Source of the DNA: Linepithema humile
Taxonomy: Eukaryota > Arthropoda > Insecta > Hymenoptera > Formicidae
DNA: 64,000 nucleotides
Assembly: GCF_040581485.1 (NCBI RefSeq)
Contig: NC_090130.1
Span: 4,092,001-4,156,000 of the forward strand
Direction: 5' to 3'
Shown: in pieces, positions 52,023 through 63,371 of the stretch
Position numbering within the stretch: the stretch's first letter is position 1
How the letters are laid out: each line of letters begins with the position of its first letter
The notes under the pieces: generated by a model
The model's input: only the letters and a program-made list of their open reading frames with translations
What the model was told of the DNA's origin: nothing
Databases searched by the model: none
Program-made: the position numbers and the translations under genes

Positions 52023-54045
52023 ACAATACAGGCGCGCGCTACGCGCGCGCACTTATTGTAGTAATTTAATAATTAAGAAATCTAAATATTTTATTAAATA
52101 TTTTTTATTTTAAATAACCGTCAAAATAACCTTCGCTTTCAATCTATCAAACTATCAGAATAATCGCGATAACCAACGCTATTAATTATTAAATATGATA
52201 ATATCATTATTTTAATTATTAAAGATTACGTCAGAAAATATGTAATACAAATAATTTCGATAAAGTTTATATATTTTTTATTAACATAGCATATTGATAT
52301 ACAGTATGTAATACATGACGGGGCTAAACAAAATACAGATTATTGGATTTTATTCTATCATTGTGTTGCGATGTTTTTGGCACGTACCATCTCAATACCA
52401 TACATTATTAAATAACTTGAGTCTTGAATTTCTTCTTTTGATGATAATACATTATAATGCGAGATAATATCTGAAATATCACAAAAATATTACCAAAAAC
52501 AATATTAAAAAAAAGAAACATAAAGAAAACATACCTTACTACAATTATATAAAGTTGTATTTTAAAATTTATTTTTCCAGGCACTAATTTTACTGTAGTG
52601 AATCCTCTAGCTGCCTCACAACAATAATAAAAATTAATAAACCTCATAATCACCCGATAAGGATCCTAATTAATAAGGAACTGATCAGTCAAGAGTGATC
52701 GGGTACACCCGATGAGTACACCCGTTCGGGTCCCGATCAGTACACCCGATCGGGTTCCGATCAAAAAACCCGATCGGGTCCAGACCAAAAAACCCGATCG
52801 GGTCCCGATCAAGAACCCGATCGGGTCCTAATCAAAAAACCCGATCGGGTCCCGATCAGGAACCCGATTGGAGCCCAATCAAAAAACCCGATCGAGTCCC
52901 GATCAAAAACCTGATCGTGTCCCGATCAGAAACCCGATCAAAAAACCCGATCAAAAACCCGATCAGGAACTCGATTGAATCCCGATCAGAAACCCGATCG
53001 GGTCTCGATCAGAAACCCGATCGGGTCCCGATCAAAAAATCTGATCGGGTCTTGATCAGGAACCCGATCGGGTCCAGACCAAAAAACCCGATCGGGTCCC
53101 GATCAGGAACCCGAATGATTATATGGTTTATTAATTATTATTATTTTTGCGAGGCAGCTAAAGGATTCACTACAATAAAAATAGTACCTGGAAAAAAAAT
53201 TTAAATATACAACTTTATATAATTGTAGTAAAGTATGTTTTCTTTATATTTCTTTTTTCAAAAATTGTTTTTGGTAATATTTTTGTGATATTTCAGATAT
53301 TATCTCGCATTATAATGTATTATCAAAAAAAGAAATTGAAGATTCAAGTTATATTTTATAATGTAAAGTATTGAGATGGTACGTGTCAAAAGCATCGCAA
53401 CACAATGATAGATTAAAATCCAATAATCAGTATTTCGTTCAGTTTTGTTATGTATTACATACTATATATCAAAATGCTATGTTAAATAAAAATATGTAAA
53501 CTTTATCGAAATTATTAGTATTACACATTTTCTGACGTAATATTTAATAATTATAATAGTAATATTATAATATTTAATAATCCAATAAATAATAAGCCTA
53601 TACCTCATAATCACCTCATAAGAATCACTTGATTAAATAAAATTAAGGTTGCAATAGTGTAGCCCCATCCGTTCTCGATAGGGACATTGCGTTTACAAAC
53701 ATCTAAGGTCTCTATTGGGTGTACTGAACAGGACCCGATCACTAAGTGAAGCCTTACCTGATCAGTTTCTTATCGGGGCCTTATTAATATTTTTACTCGG
53801 ATTCCGAGTGGAAATATTAATAAGACCGTGATGAGTACACCCAATCGGGACCCGAGTAAAAATATTAATAAGGCTTCGATAAGGAACTGATCAGGCAAGA
53901 GTGATCGGGTCCTGATGATTACACCCGATCGGGACAATACAGGCGCGTGCTACGCGCGCGCATTTATTATAGTAATTTAATGATTATAAAATCTAAATAT
54001 TTTAATATAATTTTTTTTATTTTAAATAACCGTCAAAATAACCTT
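52023..54045. repeat. Nested repeat block: direct repeats, long inverted repeat and central satellite
   Basis: Direct repeats of about 110 bp bound the block (52023-52133 and 53934-54045). Both start acaatacaggcgcg and continue through a GC hairpin and a shared AT-rich stretch ending aataaccgtcaaaataacct. Inside, 52221-52653 and 53112-53548 are inverted copies of about 435 bp with moderate divergence. The centre (52684-53112) is a satellite. At 53690-53930 there are further short inverted pieces (ttattaatatttttactcgg and its complement). Short frames in the two arms share CEAA(K/R)GFTT(I/V)K(I/L)VPGK, but no transposase is present. I take it as a non-autonomous foldback-like element with later insertions. 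Confidence 0.75.
52684..53112. repeat. Palindromic satellite, unit about 22-24 bp
   Basis: About 18 degenerate copies of a unit like cccgatcgggtcccgatcaa plus a run of a. The core acccgatcgggt is its own reverse complement, so both strands show the same unit. Shorter units near 52925-52975 lack the gggtcc part. An open frame crosses it only because the unit has no stop codons in that phase. Confidence 0.9.
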
Positions 54046-57000
54046 TTTTAAGAGTGGATATTTAAAATATTTTGATATGTTAAAAATATTTGCGCGTAAA
54101 ATAATCTTGAAAATAAATGATTATTATGTCAAATAACAAATGATAAGTTAATAATAAATTTATCGCTCACCTTAAAGTTGTTCCATTAGTGCCCCTGGAC
54201 CTTCTCATCCTCTCAGTTATCCACCGACGGCTGCTCCTTTATAGCACTCACTTGCGAAAATACGACGATTATGATTTTATACGACACTGACCGATTTCAT
54301 TCATTTCCCGATCCAAACTTTGTCACGTCATGACAAAGAAAACACTTGCGAAAAGTACGAAATCATACGAGAGAAAGAAGCTACGATCCATTTGACACTT
54401 GTAAATTAAGTAGAATAACAGTGGAGAAATTTTTAATTGCAATTAATTTTGAGTGCCATCGGGTTGCGGTTATGCTAAATTTAAAGTATTTTCAAAAACT
54501 ATTGCGCTTTCCAGATATAAAAAATAAGATTTATTTGCGTTTTAAAGCGTTCATCTCACATATTAACAAATGAATAAAATATATAAGTACAATTATAGAT
54601 ATTTGCGCGGAAAAAAATAACTGAATCAGTAATCACGAAAGCTAATTAATTGTATGAACAGTAAATCAGCAATAATTTGTAGTAAATAATCTTATAATAT
54701 TTGTCGCGATCACTATTTGAAATAATAATATGGAGCGATTTCCGCTGTCATCTACTTTTTCCAAGTGCCATTGTATGAATGGTAGCAAGATGATAGCACG
54801 TAAATAACAGCGACCATATTATAGGTTATAAAAAATAAAAACAACTCTCGTGGTATGCGTAAATATTCCGACGCTAGCTCACGATGTCGGGGGGAGGTAG
54901 TTTGTTTTTTGTGTTCTAAGACGCGGCGAATGTAGCGTACGTACGCTGTTGTCTACGCGTTATCACCTCACTGCTATTTATACGATGATATTGGAGCAAA
55001 ATAGATGGAGAGGAAACTGTTCGGTATTATTATTATTCAAGTTAATTTCGACAAGCAAAATTTTCTGCATGTTACGTTTGACGAAAAGTATACCGTGTTT
55101 TGATCCTTTTGAATGAATTGTAACCGTCATATTTGCATGCATGTCGTATATGTGTTTGTCGGCTTCAATCTACGTCACGTTGATGGATGAAACGTTGTTA
55201 ATCGCGAACTCATGGTAAATAATATGTTCCGGCAATCATCGTTACTTGAATCGGCTCTTCCGAGAAAAATTTACACTCGTTTTGCTTTGATGCGGATAAA
55301 ATGCGTGATTAATCACGGAGCGTTCTTACTCATCTTCCGTAGTAAATACTGTCATGGCGGAAAAAGAGTGAAGAATAGAGAGCGAAATAGATCGATGATC
55401 AAAATTGATACTACGCGCGCCACCCTTCGGTCGTTATGATAGTTTGCATTCGCGGGTAAAATAATTGAAGCTAACTACCGTTTGGAGGCGCACATAACGT
55501 CGGTGGTAGTTTTCCACCAAGAGACACAAGAGCGACACAAAAGTATTATTCTCTCTGTTGCTCATTGAATATCGAATAAAGACAGAGTGATACTTGTGTC
55601 GATTTGTGTCAACTTGTGTCCTTTGCTGGAAAACATACGATATCGATACATTTGACATTACATGCGCCACTTTCAGCCGTTATATTGTAGAACGCGAAGT
55701 GTGAACGGTTCATCGTGATTAATCGGGTATTTTCGGGAGTGTCGGGAGTGTCGATTTAAGTGACGGGCGATTGCCGGATCGTATTATTTGCCATGAGCAT
55801 TTCGTTGATTGTTTGGTAAGCGGATCATGGATTGCTCAATTGAGTGGGTATGAATTTTGATGCTGGAGAGACATACAAAATGGTCCTTATGTTTGCTCAA
55901 AAGGATCGGAGCGTGATGTTTTTCATTAAATATTAGTACGTATTGAAAAATTGGCTTACTAGAATTAAGATTTATTAGTTATGTACATATGTGTTTATAT
56001 CTGACGATACCGTGCCTCCGCCAAATTATTTGTCTCGCTTCTTCTCGAGTTGTATTATAACGGCGTTTCAAAATGCGCTAGTGCTGAAAACCTATATACA
56101 GTATAGTGTATAGTGTAACATGAACTATAAATTGTCAGTACTGGCAGTGAATATTGATACGCAGCCTAAATATGAAGTTGTCTTAATTTTTAATAACTGC
56201 GTGTATGCATTTAGATAATCGTAATGCATGACTGTTATTGCGCGCGTCCCGAATTATTTAAAATTGGTGCAATTTCATGTAGAAAGATATTTCTGATCGC
56301 TTGCATATCAAAATGGCCGTTAACAAGGAAGATGACAATAATAGCTGCAATTATGTCATGATATGTGAAGCGTGTTTTATTTCGCGTGTCGTGTTTGCCT
56401 TTTGTGTTCTGTAATTTCGTGACATAATTCCGTCCGTGACTGTCGTATTTTTTTAGTGTAGAAAGTGAAGTGCGCGAGTTGATTATCATACGTAATTCAC
56501 GTAACTAATTGTAGATGTGAATTTCTAGTATTTAACAATTCTTCGATGAAATTTATGGAGTAATTCTCACAACAGACGAAATTTGTGTGGAGACTGAAGC
56601 AACCAGCAATATTTTAGCTGGTGAGTACAATTATTTATTTATTATTATTATTACAATTTATATTTTATAAATCTTTATTGAAACATTTGTTTTTTAAAAT
56701 ATTTGAATAGTTATTAAAAATGTCATATAATTATTCACGCAATTCGCTGCAATTATGTTTTAATTAAAATAAAAATGAACATTGTGTAATAATGAGTATA
56801 AATAAAATGTATGGTAATTCACAGTTAGTAAAATTTATTTCTCCAGGTAAAGACATGCGTGAAAACAATTGAGAATATAATTGGTTGGAGTACAACGACT
56901 GGTGAGTAAATTTATTCCACATACTTTCCAAGTCATTACTGCGAAGTACTGATATTGTCTATTACTTCTTTCTTTTTATTTTATATTTATTATATAATTA

Positions 57001-58090
57001 TACTAAGAACTGTATTTCGGTCATTTTCAATTTGCAATTTTGCAAATAAATAGGGAAATGCAAAGTTATTTTCTTTTTATCTTAAAAGTTAAATATTTTG
57101 CACAAATTTGCAAAGTATTACTGTTAAATCATAAAAAACTACATATTTTTGGAAATATAATATCTATAAATATACCTGTACATAGAAAAAAAATTTTATA
57201 TAAACAAATTTAAAAAAAATGGATTATTAAAAACATACATATCTTTTTTTACTGCAACTTCGTTAAAATTATTTGCATAATTTCTGGTTTTTGTTTAATT
57301 TACATATAATTTCAAAAAGTATTTTATCTCGTGTTTTATATATTATGACAAACTTGTGATCAGAAAATGATAATGGTAAGATTTTTGAAACATAGATTTT
57401 TGAAAATGTAATTATTGTACAAAAGCAAAAGGAATGAATATTCACATTTAAGATCTTTTTATTAAACATTTATTATATAAAAATAATGACATTGCAATGT
57501 GATAAAATATATACAAGTATTTTTGTTTTGACTACACACGCGTGCATACAAAGTATTTATTATTCTTATGCTAAATGCTCAAATGCTGCATAGACAGGCT
57601 CGAATAATTTTGTACTGCTTGGTGTTTTGTCCTTTTCTTTGAATTCGACAAGAAAGCTTCTTATCAACACATCCGCAACCAACTTATCCGCAGCGATTAA
57701 ATCTTATTAACTCTTGATTATTCTATCTTGTAATCTGAAAACCGTTAATAAGAAATTCATGATTTTGTAAATTAGAACATTATATTCTCACATTAAAAGT
57801 TTATCAAAGAATGATAATAATAATGTAGATATTTTTATGAGATGCTACTTTCACAGTTTTAATAAAGAAAGAGATTTATTGAACGTAAAATAAAGTTTGA
57901 ATTATATTGTATTGAGAAATATTAAAAAAAAACTAAAAGTTTTAATATAAAATTTAATATAAAGTTAATTTAAAGTTTTAGAAAAATATTTTTTGATTGC
58001 TGTAGTTTTGACACATTGATTTTATAATTGCATTTAAATTAGAAATAAATTGTACAAACCTAAAACGATTAAAGCCGAAGATAAAGCGCT
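54046..58090. other. Intergenic; possible minus-strand promoter and non-coding exons
   Basis: On the minus strand a TATAAAGG (54244-54237) is followed by an ATG near 54208 and a donor GTGAGC near 54171; the exon would encode about twelve residues and no continuation was found. On the plus strand, two exon-like pieces end with GTGAGTA: one ends at 56620 and one spans 56847-56901; they join to a frame without ATG that soon stops, so a non-coding RNA or 5'UTR is likelier. The inverted TIR element copy lies at 55509-55634. Confidence 0.35.
55509..55634 (-). mobile_element. Short TIR element, copy 2 (126 bp, inverted)
   Basis: The reverse complement matches the element at 49975-50118 over its whole length with few substitutions. 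It has one 20-bp ttgacacaaatcgacacaag unit where copy 1 has two, and two extra bases near the other end, which together account for the 18-bp length difference. Confidence 0.75.
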
Positions 58091-58094
58091 CTTT

Positions 58095-59420
58095 TTAGTA
58101 CCAGTCATGTTTCTCTTCATGGATTGGTATATGGACGGGTACGGGAACCTTATGTACAACCGGGACAGGTACGGGCACCTTTTCGACATGATGCACCGGT
58201 ACTGGAACGGCCACTTTCTCGACGTGGTGCACCGGATACGGAACAGGTACCTTCTCAACGTGATGCACTGGTATATGTACCTTCTTTACGTGGGTGTGAT
58301 GAATTGTGTGCACCTTGTAGGGCACGTGGATAACGACATGTCTGAAATCACACAATTATTCTGTATGTTACACCGTGTTCACTTATTCGATATCTTTTAT
58401 TATTTATTTTATTATATCACACAAGTATAATTCTCAGAGAAATAGAATATGACAAAATTCAATTTGGTTAGACAAAATCCAAGTAACTATTAAAACTACT
58501 TACTGATGATGACCCGGTACTGGCGATGCCAAAGCCACAGCCATTATTCCGAACACGAGCAACTGCAACACAAGAAAGAATTGCGGTTTGTTTGTAATAT
58601 CGAAAGTGCATCACGCTGAGAAGTCATTTAAATGCGCGGTGTTTTTTTATTCACTATTTCACCATTCTTGCCGCCTCTTTCATGCCATTGCGACGGCGGC
58701 AAAGCAAAAGCATCGTGCTTCTAATTCAAATAGTGACAAACGTTGTTCATTTAGATTCAAGATCGTCAATAAATAAAATCAATCTTTTTTTCTTTTCTTT
58801 GGAGAATTGTAATGTTACGAAAGAAGGTAGCACCTCTTAAAAATTATTAATATTTCGATATGGTAATGCTTGTTTGATACTTGATCACTTGTGATGTCAC
58901 TTTTGATATGTTTAATATTTGTGTACGATTATTAAAGAACATTGAAAGATAACATGAAACTGACATAAGTAAAAATACTATTTGAAAAAAAATATATCCA
59001 AAATTACCATTTGATTTTATAGAACATTTTTGGAAGCAACTATAATTCCATACCTTAACATTGAATGAAATTGTTGTCAGCTCTAAATGTTTTATATAAT
59101 AAAATAAGTATGCATTTAAAAAAATAATTGTTACTTATCCGTCTTACTTAAACTAACTTATTTAAATCGTCTAAACTTTAAAAATTCAATTTAATGACGT
59201 GAGACCATCTGAAAGAATTTATTTAGAGTAATCACAGAATTCGCGTACGACTTGCAAAAGCAATACGTTCCTAATTTGTTTTATGTGATTTATGTATTGC
59301 TATTAAAATCACTGACGAACATAATATAAAGAAACACTTTGAAAGTAAAAAAATTTTAAATACAATAAAATAATATATATGTTATAATAAATTACTCACA
59401 GCGATTGTTTGGGAGCGCAT
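58095..59420 (-). CDS. Gene F: vajk-like secreted protein with Val-Pro-His repeats, 108 aa
   Basis: Minus-strand exons 59420-59400, 58562-58504 and 58341-58095 join in phases 0 and 2 (GCT|gtgagt; CA|gtagta). Exons 1-2 encode MRSQTIALLVFGIMAVALAS and PVPGHH; signal cleavage is likely after LAS. Exon 3 opens HVVIHVPYKVHTIHHTHVKK, the clearest copy of the family motif. Then come five units around HHVEKVPVPVPV (12-14 residues, variants HHVEKVPVPYPV and HHVEKVAVPVPV), and VHIPIHEEKHDWY to the end. Alternating Val and Pro with His resembles several insect cuticle proteins and, as I remember them, the Drosophila vajk proteins. It is convergent with gene E. Minus-strand poly(A) signal at 57880-57875. 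Confidence 0.92.
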
Positions 59421-59540
59421 CTTCGGCTTGCCTTGTCTTAATCGATCGAGTTACTTTAGAAAAATTCACGGCGACGATTGTCCGATGTGTTAACGAACTG
59501 TGTCGATACGATTCTGTGTTTTAACCGTCAGGGATGTCCG

Positions 59541-59548
59541 CTTATAAA
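59541..59548 (-). promoter_or_regulatory. TATA box of gene F
   Basis: Minus-strand TTTATAAG (59548-59541), 120 bases before the ATG at 59420. Identical to the octamer before gene E. Confidence 0.5.
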
Positions 59549-59559
59549 GGACAGAACAC

Positions 59560-60475
59560 GGCGATGGCCAAAACCACCCGGTGAAATTGCACAGGGTGGG
59601 AGAGCAAAATGGCTCTTGGGATCCCGGTTATGTAAAAGCAAGGAAACGCAAGGCTTGCGTTACGTTCGTTTCGCAGCTGCATAACTCTTCGATGTGCGTA
59701 CGGTGTGTAAACCGCGCCTCGAGTGGTGCGTGAATACGGACACGGGCGGATCTGCACGTGCGGTCGAATTTTGTGCAAGGTTGTGATCGCGTGATTTCAG
59801 CAATTTTTTTTCATTCTTCGGGTTGTTCGCCAAATTTTTGATAGTTTCGAACGAAATAACATTCCTTGAAACATTTTATATAAGTGTGTGAATCTGCAAC
59901 AATTGTGGCTTGCCGTGATGTAACAATGTTATCAGAATTATTTATCGTATTATTTTGATAAATTTATTGCTAAACAATCTCTTTTTTTAACGCATTTAAA
60001 TTTTTTAGTGTAACGTGTGCAGTGAATTATTTATTGAATATATTGCTCTGTTTTATAAGATATATGAATAATTTTTTACGATATTTTAATATATATTATA
60101 AATAAAATAAATATTTTTAGATATAATTTTATATTATATATTGTATTAATATTATTCTAATATTTATCTTATTATTTTATTGTGTGATATTCTTATTATC
60201 TGCTTATTGATATATTATATGTAATTCCGTGTTTTAATTATTTGATATGATATAATTTTTACTGAAGAAATGCTTCCGCAATAGTGAGAGTGCACAGAAA
60301 CCCGAAAACAAATTTCTTTGGTAACTCGTACAATAAATTATACGGAAAATTGTATTATAAAAATAGCAGGAAATCTTTGTTATATCACGCGAAGCGAAAC
60401 AAATTGATCTGTGCAGACAATTTTCATTGAATATTTTATTTTATACGTATACATATATATATTTATATGTATAAG

Positions 60476-60506
<31 letters not shown>

Positions 60507-63371
60507 TTAATAGAAATATATCTATTTATATATATTATCGGATTTTTGCACTAATAAATTTTTCTTACAATTTATGCTGATTTCACGTATTGCGTCGTTA
60601 AACGGCTTCTGCTTTCAGAGAGAAATTTGATTCTAAATTAAATTCGTAAAAAGTTGATATGTAAATTCGATTATTCATCTTATTTAAGTGTCGCGAATAT
60701 ATACATAGTCACAATCACGGATGATATAACGCGCGACCTTCCCAATACGTATCTGGAATTTCGGGGAAAATTAATTCACGACGTAATTTGCCTGTTACTT
60801 TTAAGAGCAACCTCATATTAGACGAGCGAAAGTTTGCAAACACGAACACGAACACGATAAATATCTCTATTTGTTTAATGCGTAAATAAATGATGCGTCG
60901 TACACATACAATCGCTACGTCAGATTTCCTCCTAATTATAATTTATAGTTTCTTCCGTAATATAAAAAGAGAAAGAAAGAAAGAGACTTAGATAGTATCT
61001 ATTTAGTGCATTAATTAATCATTTATTAAAATTAATTTCACAACAACGAAAAAATTTAACGCAATTAAAACTCAAAATGGACAAAGATCATCATTAAGAT
61101 ACAATAATTTACACTTTTCTGTGTTTTCTACGGATTTTGATATGACAATTATAAACACAATTACTATTTGTAATTAATTTTTTATATTTATTTTTAATTA
61201 TAATTGTAATAATAATTTTATAGTTACTATAAAATTCTCTGCCATTAAATAATTAAATTTCGGTAAATGATATTTAATATGCTAAGCTTATTTTATTTAT
61301 ATTATAAAATAACATAATTTCTCTCAAAGTTATGAATTAATTTTCAAAAAAACAGTAGATATTCCTTGTTCTGTGGTTACTTTTTTGGCATACAAAACGT
61401 TGCATAGATTATTATCGTTCTTGCTAGATTTTCCGCTTTCAAGTCAATTATGAAATTCCCTAAACAAACCATTCAGTGTTAAGACCAAGGTAACGACCGA
61501 GGCCGCGTTGTACATTGAACGCTCCACTATAATTACGTCCTCTTTTTTTTCCAAATCCCGGACTGGTCGGCGTTACAGGAAGTGGTGCAAGTTGCATACT
61601 TAAAATATTCATCATACAGGGAGAAAGCGTTTCGTAACCCTTCTTACACATACAACTGTCTCAGTACGGAGCAGGTGGACGCGTAATCGGAAAAAAAGAA
61701 AAAAGGAAAGAAAATAAAAGGCGATCGAGGACATTCGAACGAATGAACTTATCAATATATATCCGGTATTTTGATTACATAAGAGATACCGTAAAAGAGT
61801 GCATAACTTTTTTGTATCATTATGTGCACTCACTGATGTGAATTCTTCGTACATTTTGAACTTAATGATCGAGAATATGCGTGTACATATTTTCTCGGAG
61901 AAAAGCACATAATTTAATAAGAAATTTTTACGATACTTGAAATAAAGTGATTAAGATTTTAAGATTTTACAAAACTCTCTCTTTCTTTCTCTCTTTGTCT
62001 CTCTCTCTGTAAGTTAAATAAAATTTTATTAATTCTTTTTTTTAACGAAACATATAAAATGCAAAAGACTTTAATATTTGTAACATATATTGAGATTAAA
62101 AAAAATTTTTTTTAAATAGATTTACTTATACTAATTTTAATATATTATTTTATTCAATTTTGTCAAGTGTGTAAAAAGTATATATAACAACTTAAAAATT
62201 TTTATAATTTGCAATTTTTGTTACATATGAAAAAAGAGAGAAGCATTTAAATGTTAACAAGTTTAAGTTTAAGCACATAGCTGTTGTTTTCTCTATGCTA
62301 CGACAATTACTATCTTTGCGCAAAGCCGCTTGTGAAAGTCAATTGGCGCGGTGATTTTGAGGGAAATGATGACCCGGTCAGTCCGCGCGATCGGAGAAAA
62401 TAGATAGCATGATCGATGAAAGTCATACGTTGGAACAAGTCCAGCGAGTCCAATCGAGATGGTGGTGTGCCGTAATCGCAAAGGACACATAATTGACCGG
62501 CGGTTCGCGAGCGAGGTGATATCCGATCGGTGGCTACCACTTTTTATGGAATGGGAGATTATATAAGAGTGGTTCCGTTGCGGAAGGGAAACGCTATCAC
62601 CCAGTGTGAAACGATTGCAGATATAACGATTACGTTCACTTTTATTTTTTTTTCATTTTTATGTAACCGCCTGTAACGTAAGGCCAGCGATATAAGTAAA
62701 GTGATTATATGTGTGCGCTTTGGTGACTTGTAATTTTTTTGTACTTATAGAGTACAACGAATACAAATTGTGTCTTACGTGTATTTATGAAATGCTCTAA
62801 AATAGTTCACTCTGAGTAAAGAAATTTTTCGTGACTTTTGTTAAATTGTTTTTACAAATTTTATTTTTTTATGTATTACTTATATATTGCTTTTATTCCA
62901 AATTATATTAAATTGATAATCAAACGTGAAAAGGAAATAGGTACTGATGCTATAATTTTATTACATAAAGAATATATAAAGGAAGGAAAAATAAAGCTAT
63001 TTTTGTTGTATATAATTGATTGATGGTAGATTTCATATTTGATTCTTAACTTCTTTGATTCTTCTTTTCGGTTCATATTCACATATCACTATTTATATTT
63101 ATTTGCTATTTGCACTTGTATAATCAATAGATATTAATATACAAATAATACATATATGTTAAAGAAATGTCTCACATTCATACTTGTTCTGATGTACTTC
63201 CATTCAGACATTAAAAATATTTATAATCTTATAAAAACAAATGCATGAAGACAAATGCTCAGTAATGCATATAAATTTTCACTTTCAGCAATCAGATTCA
63301 TATCTCTGAATATTTCCACAATATTTTATCGTATTAAGTTGCATTTATGGTGCCACAAGAATATTTCACGA
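59560..63371. other. Intergenic, with AT microsatellite and a TATA-like site
   Basis: TA runs at about 60445-60510. A CT-rich run lies at about 61974-62009. A plus-strand TTATATAAG at about 62559-62567 in GC-richer DNA is followed by CACCCAGTGTG; no coding exon was found after it. The minus-strand open frame at 61651-61460 is listed separately. Confidence 0.4.
61460..61651 (-). CDS. Possible terminal exon of a small peptide precursor (uncertain)
   Basis: A 63-codon minus-strand frame ending at TAG. It could begin at the ATG at 61651, or at an acceptor just upstream (ctgagacag). The text is not simple low-complexity: QLAPLPVTPTSPGFGKKRGR followed by NYSGAFNVQRGLGRYLGLNT. GFGKKR has the form of a dibasic cleavage and amidation site. 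There is no signal peptide in the frame itself; an upstream minus-strand exon near 61858-61838 (ATG...TCA|gtgagt) is a candidate but is not hydrophobic. I do not recognise it, and it may be a chance frame. Confidence 0.25.
   Translation of the reverse strand: MCKKGYETLSPCMMNILSMQLAPLPVTPTSPGFGKKRGRNYSGAFNVQRGLGRYLGLNTEWFV

Noticed and set aside
52917..53204. Frame of repeated RNPIGSRS-like text
   Set aside because: Translation of the palindromic satellite; not a gene.
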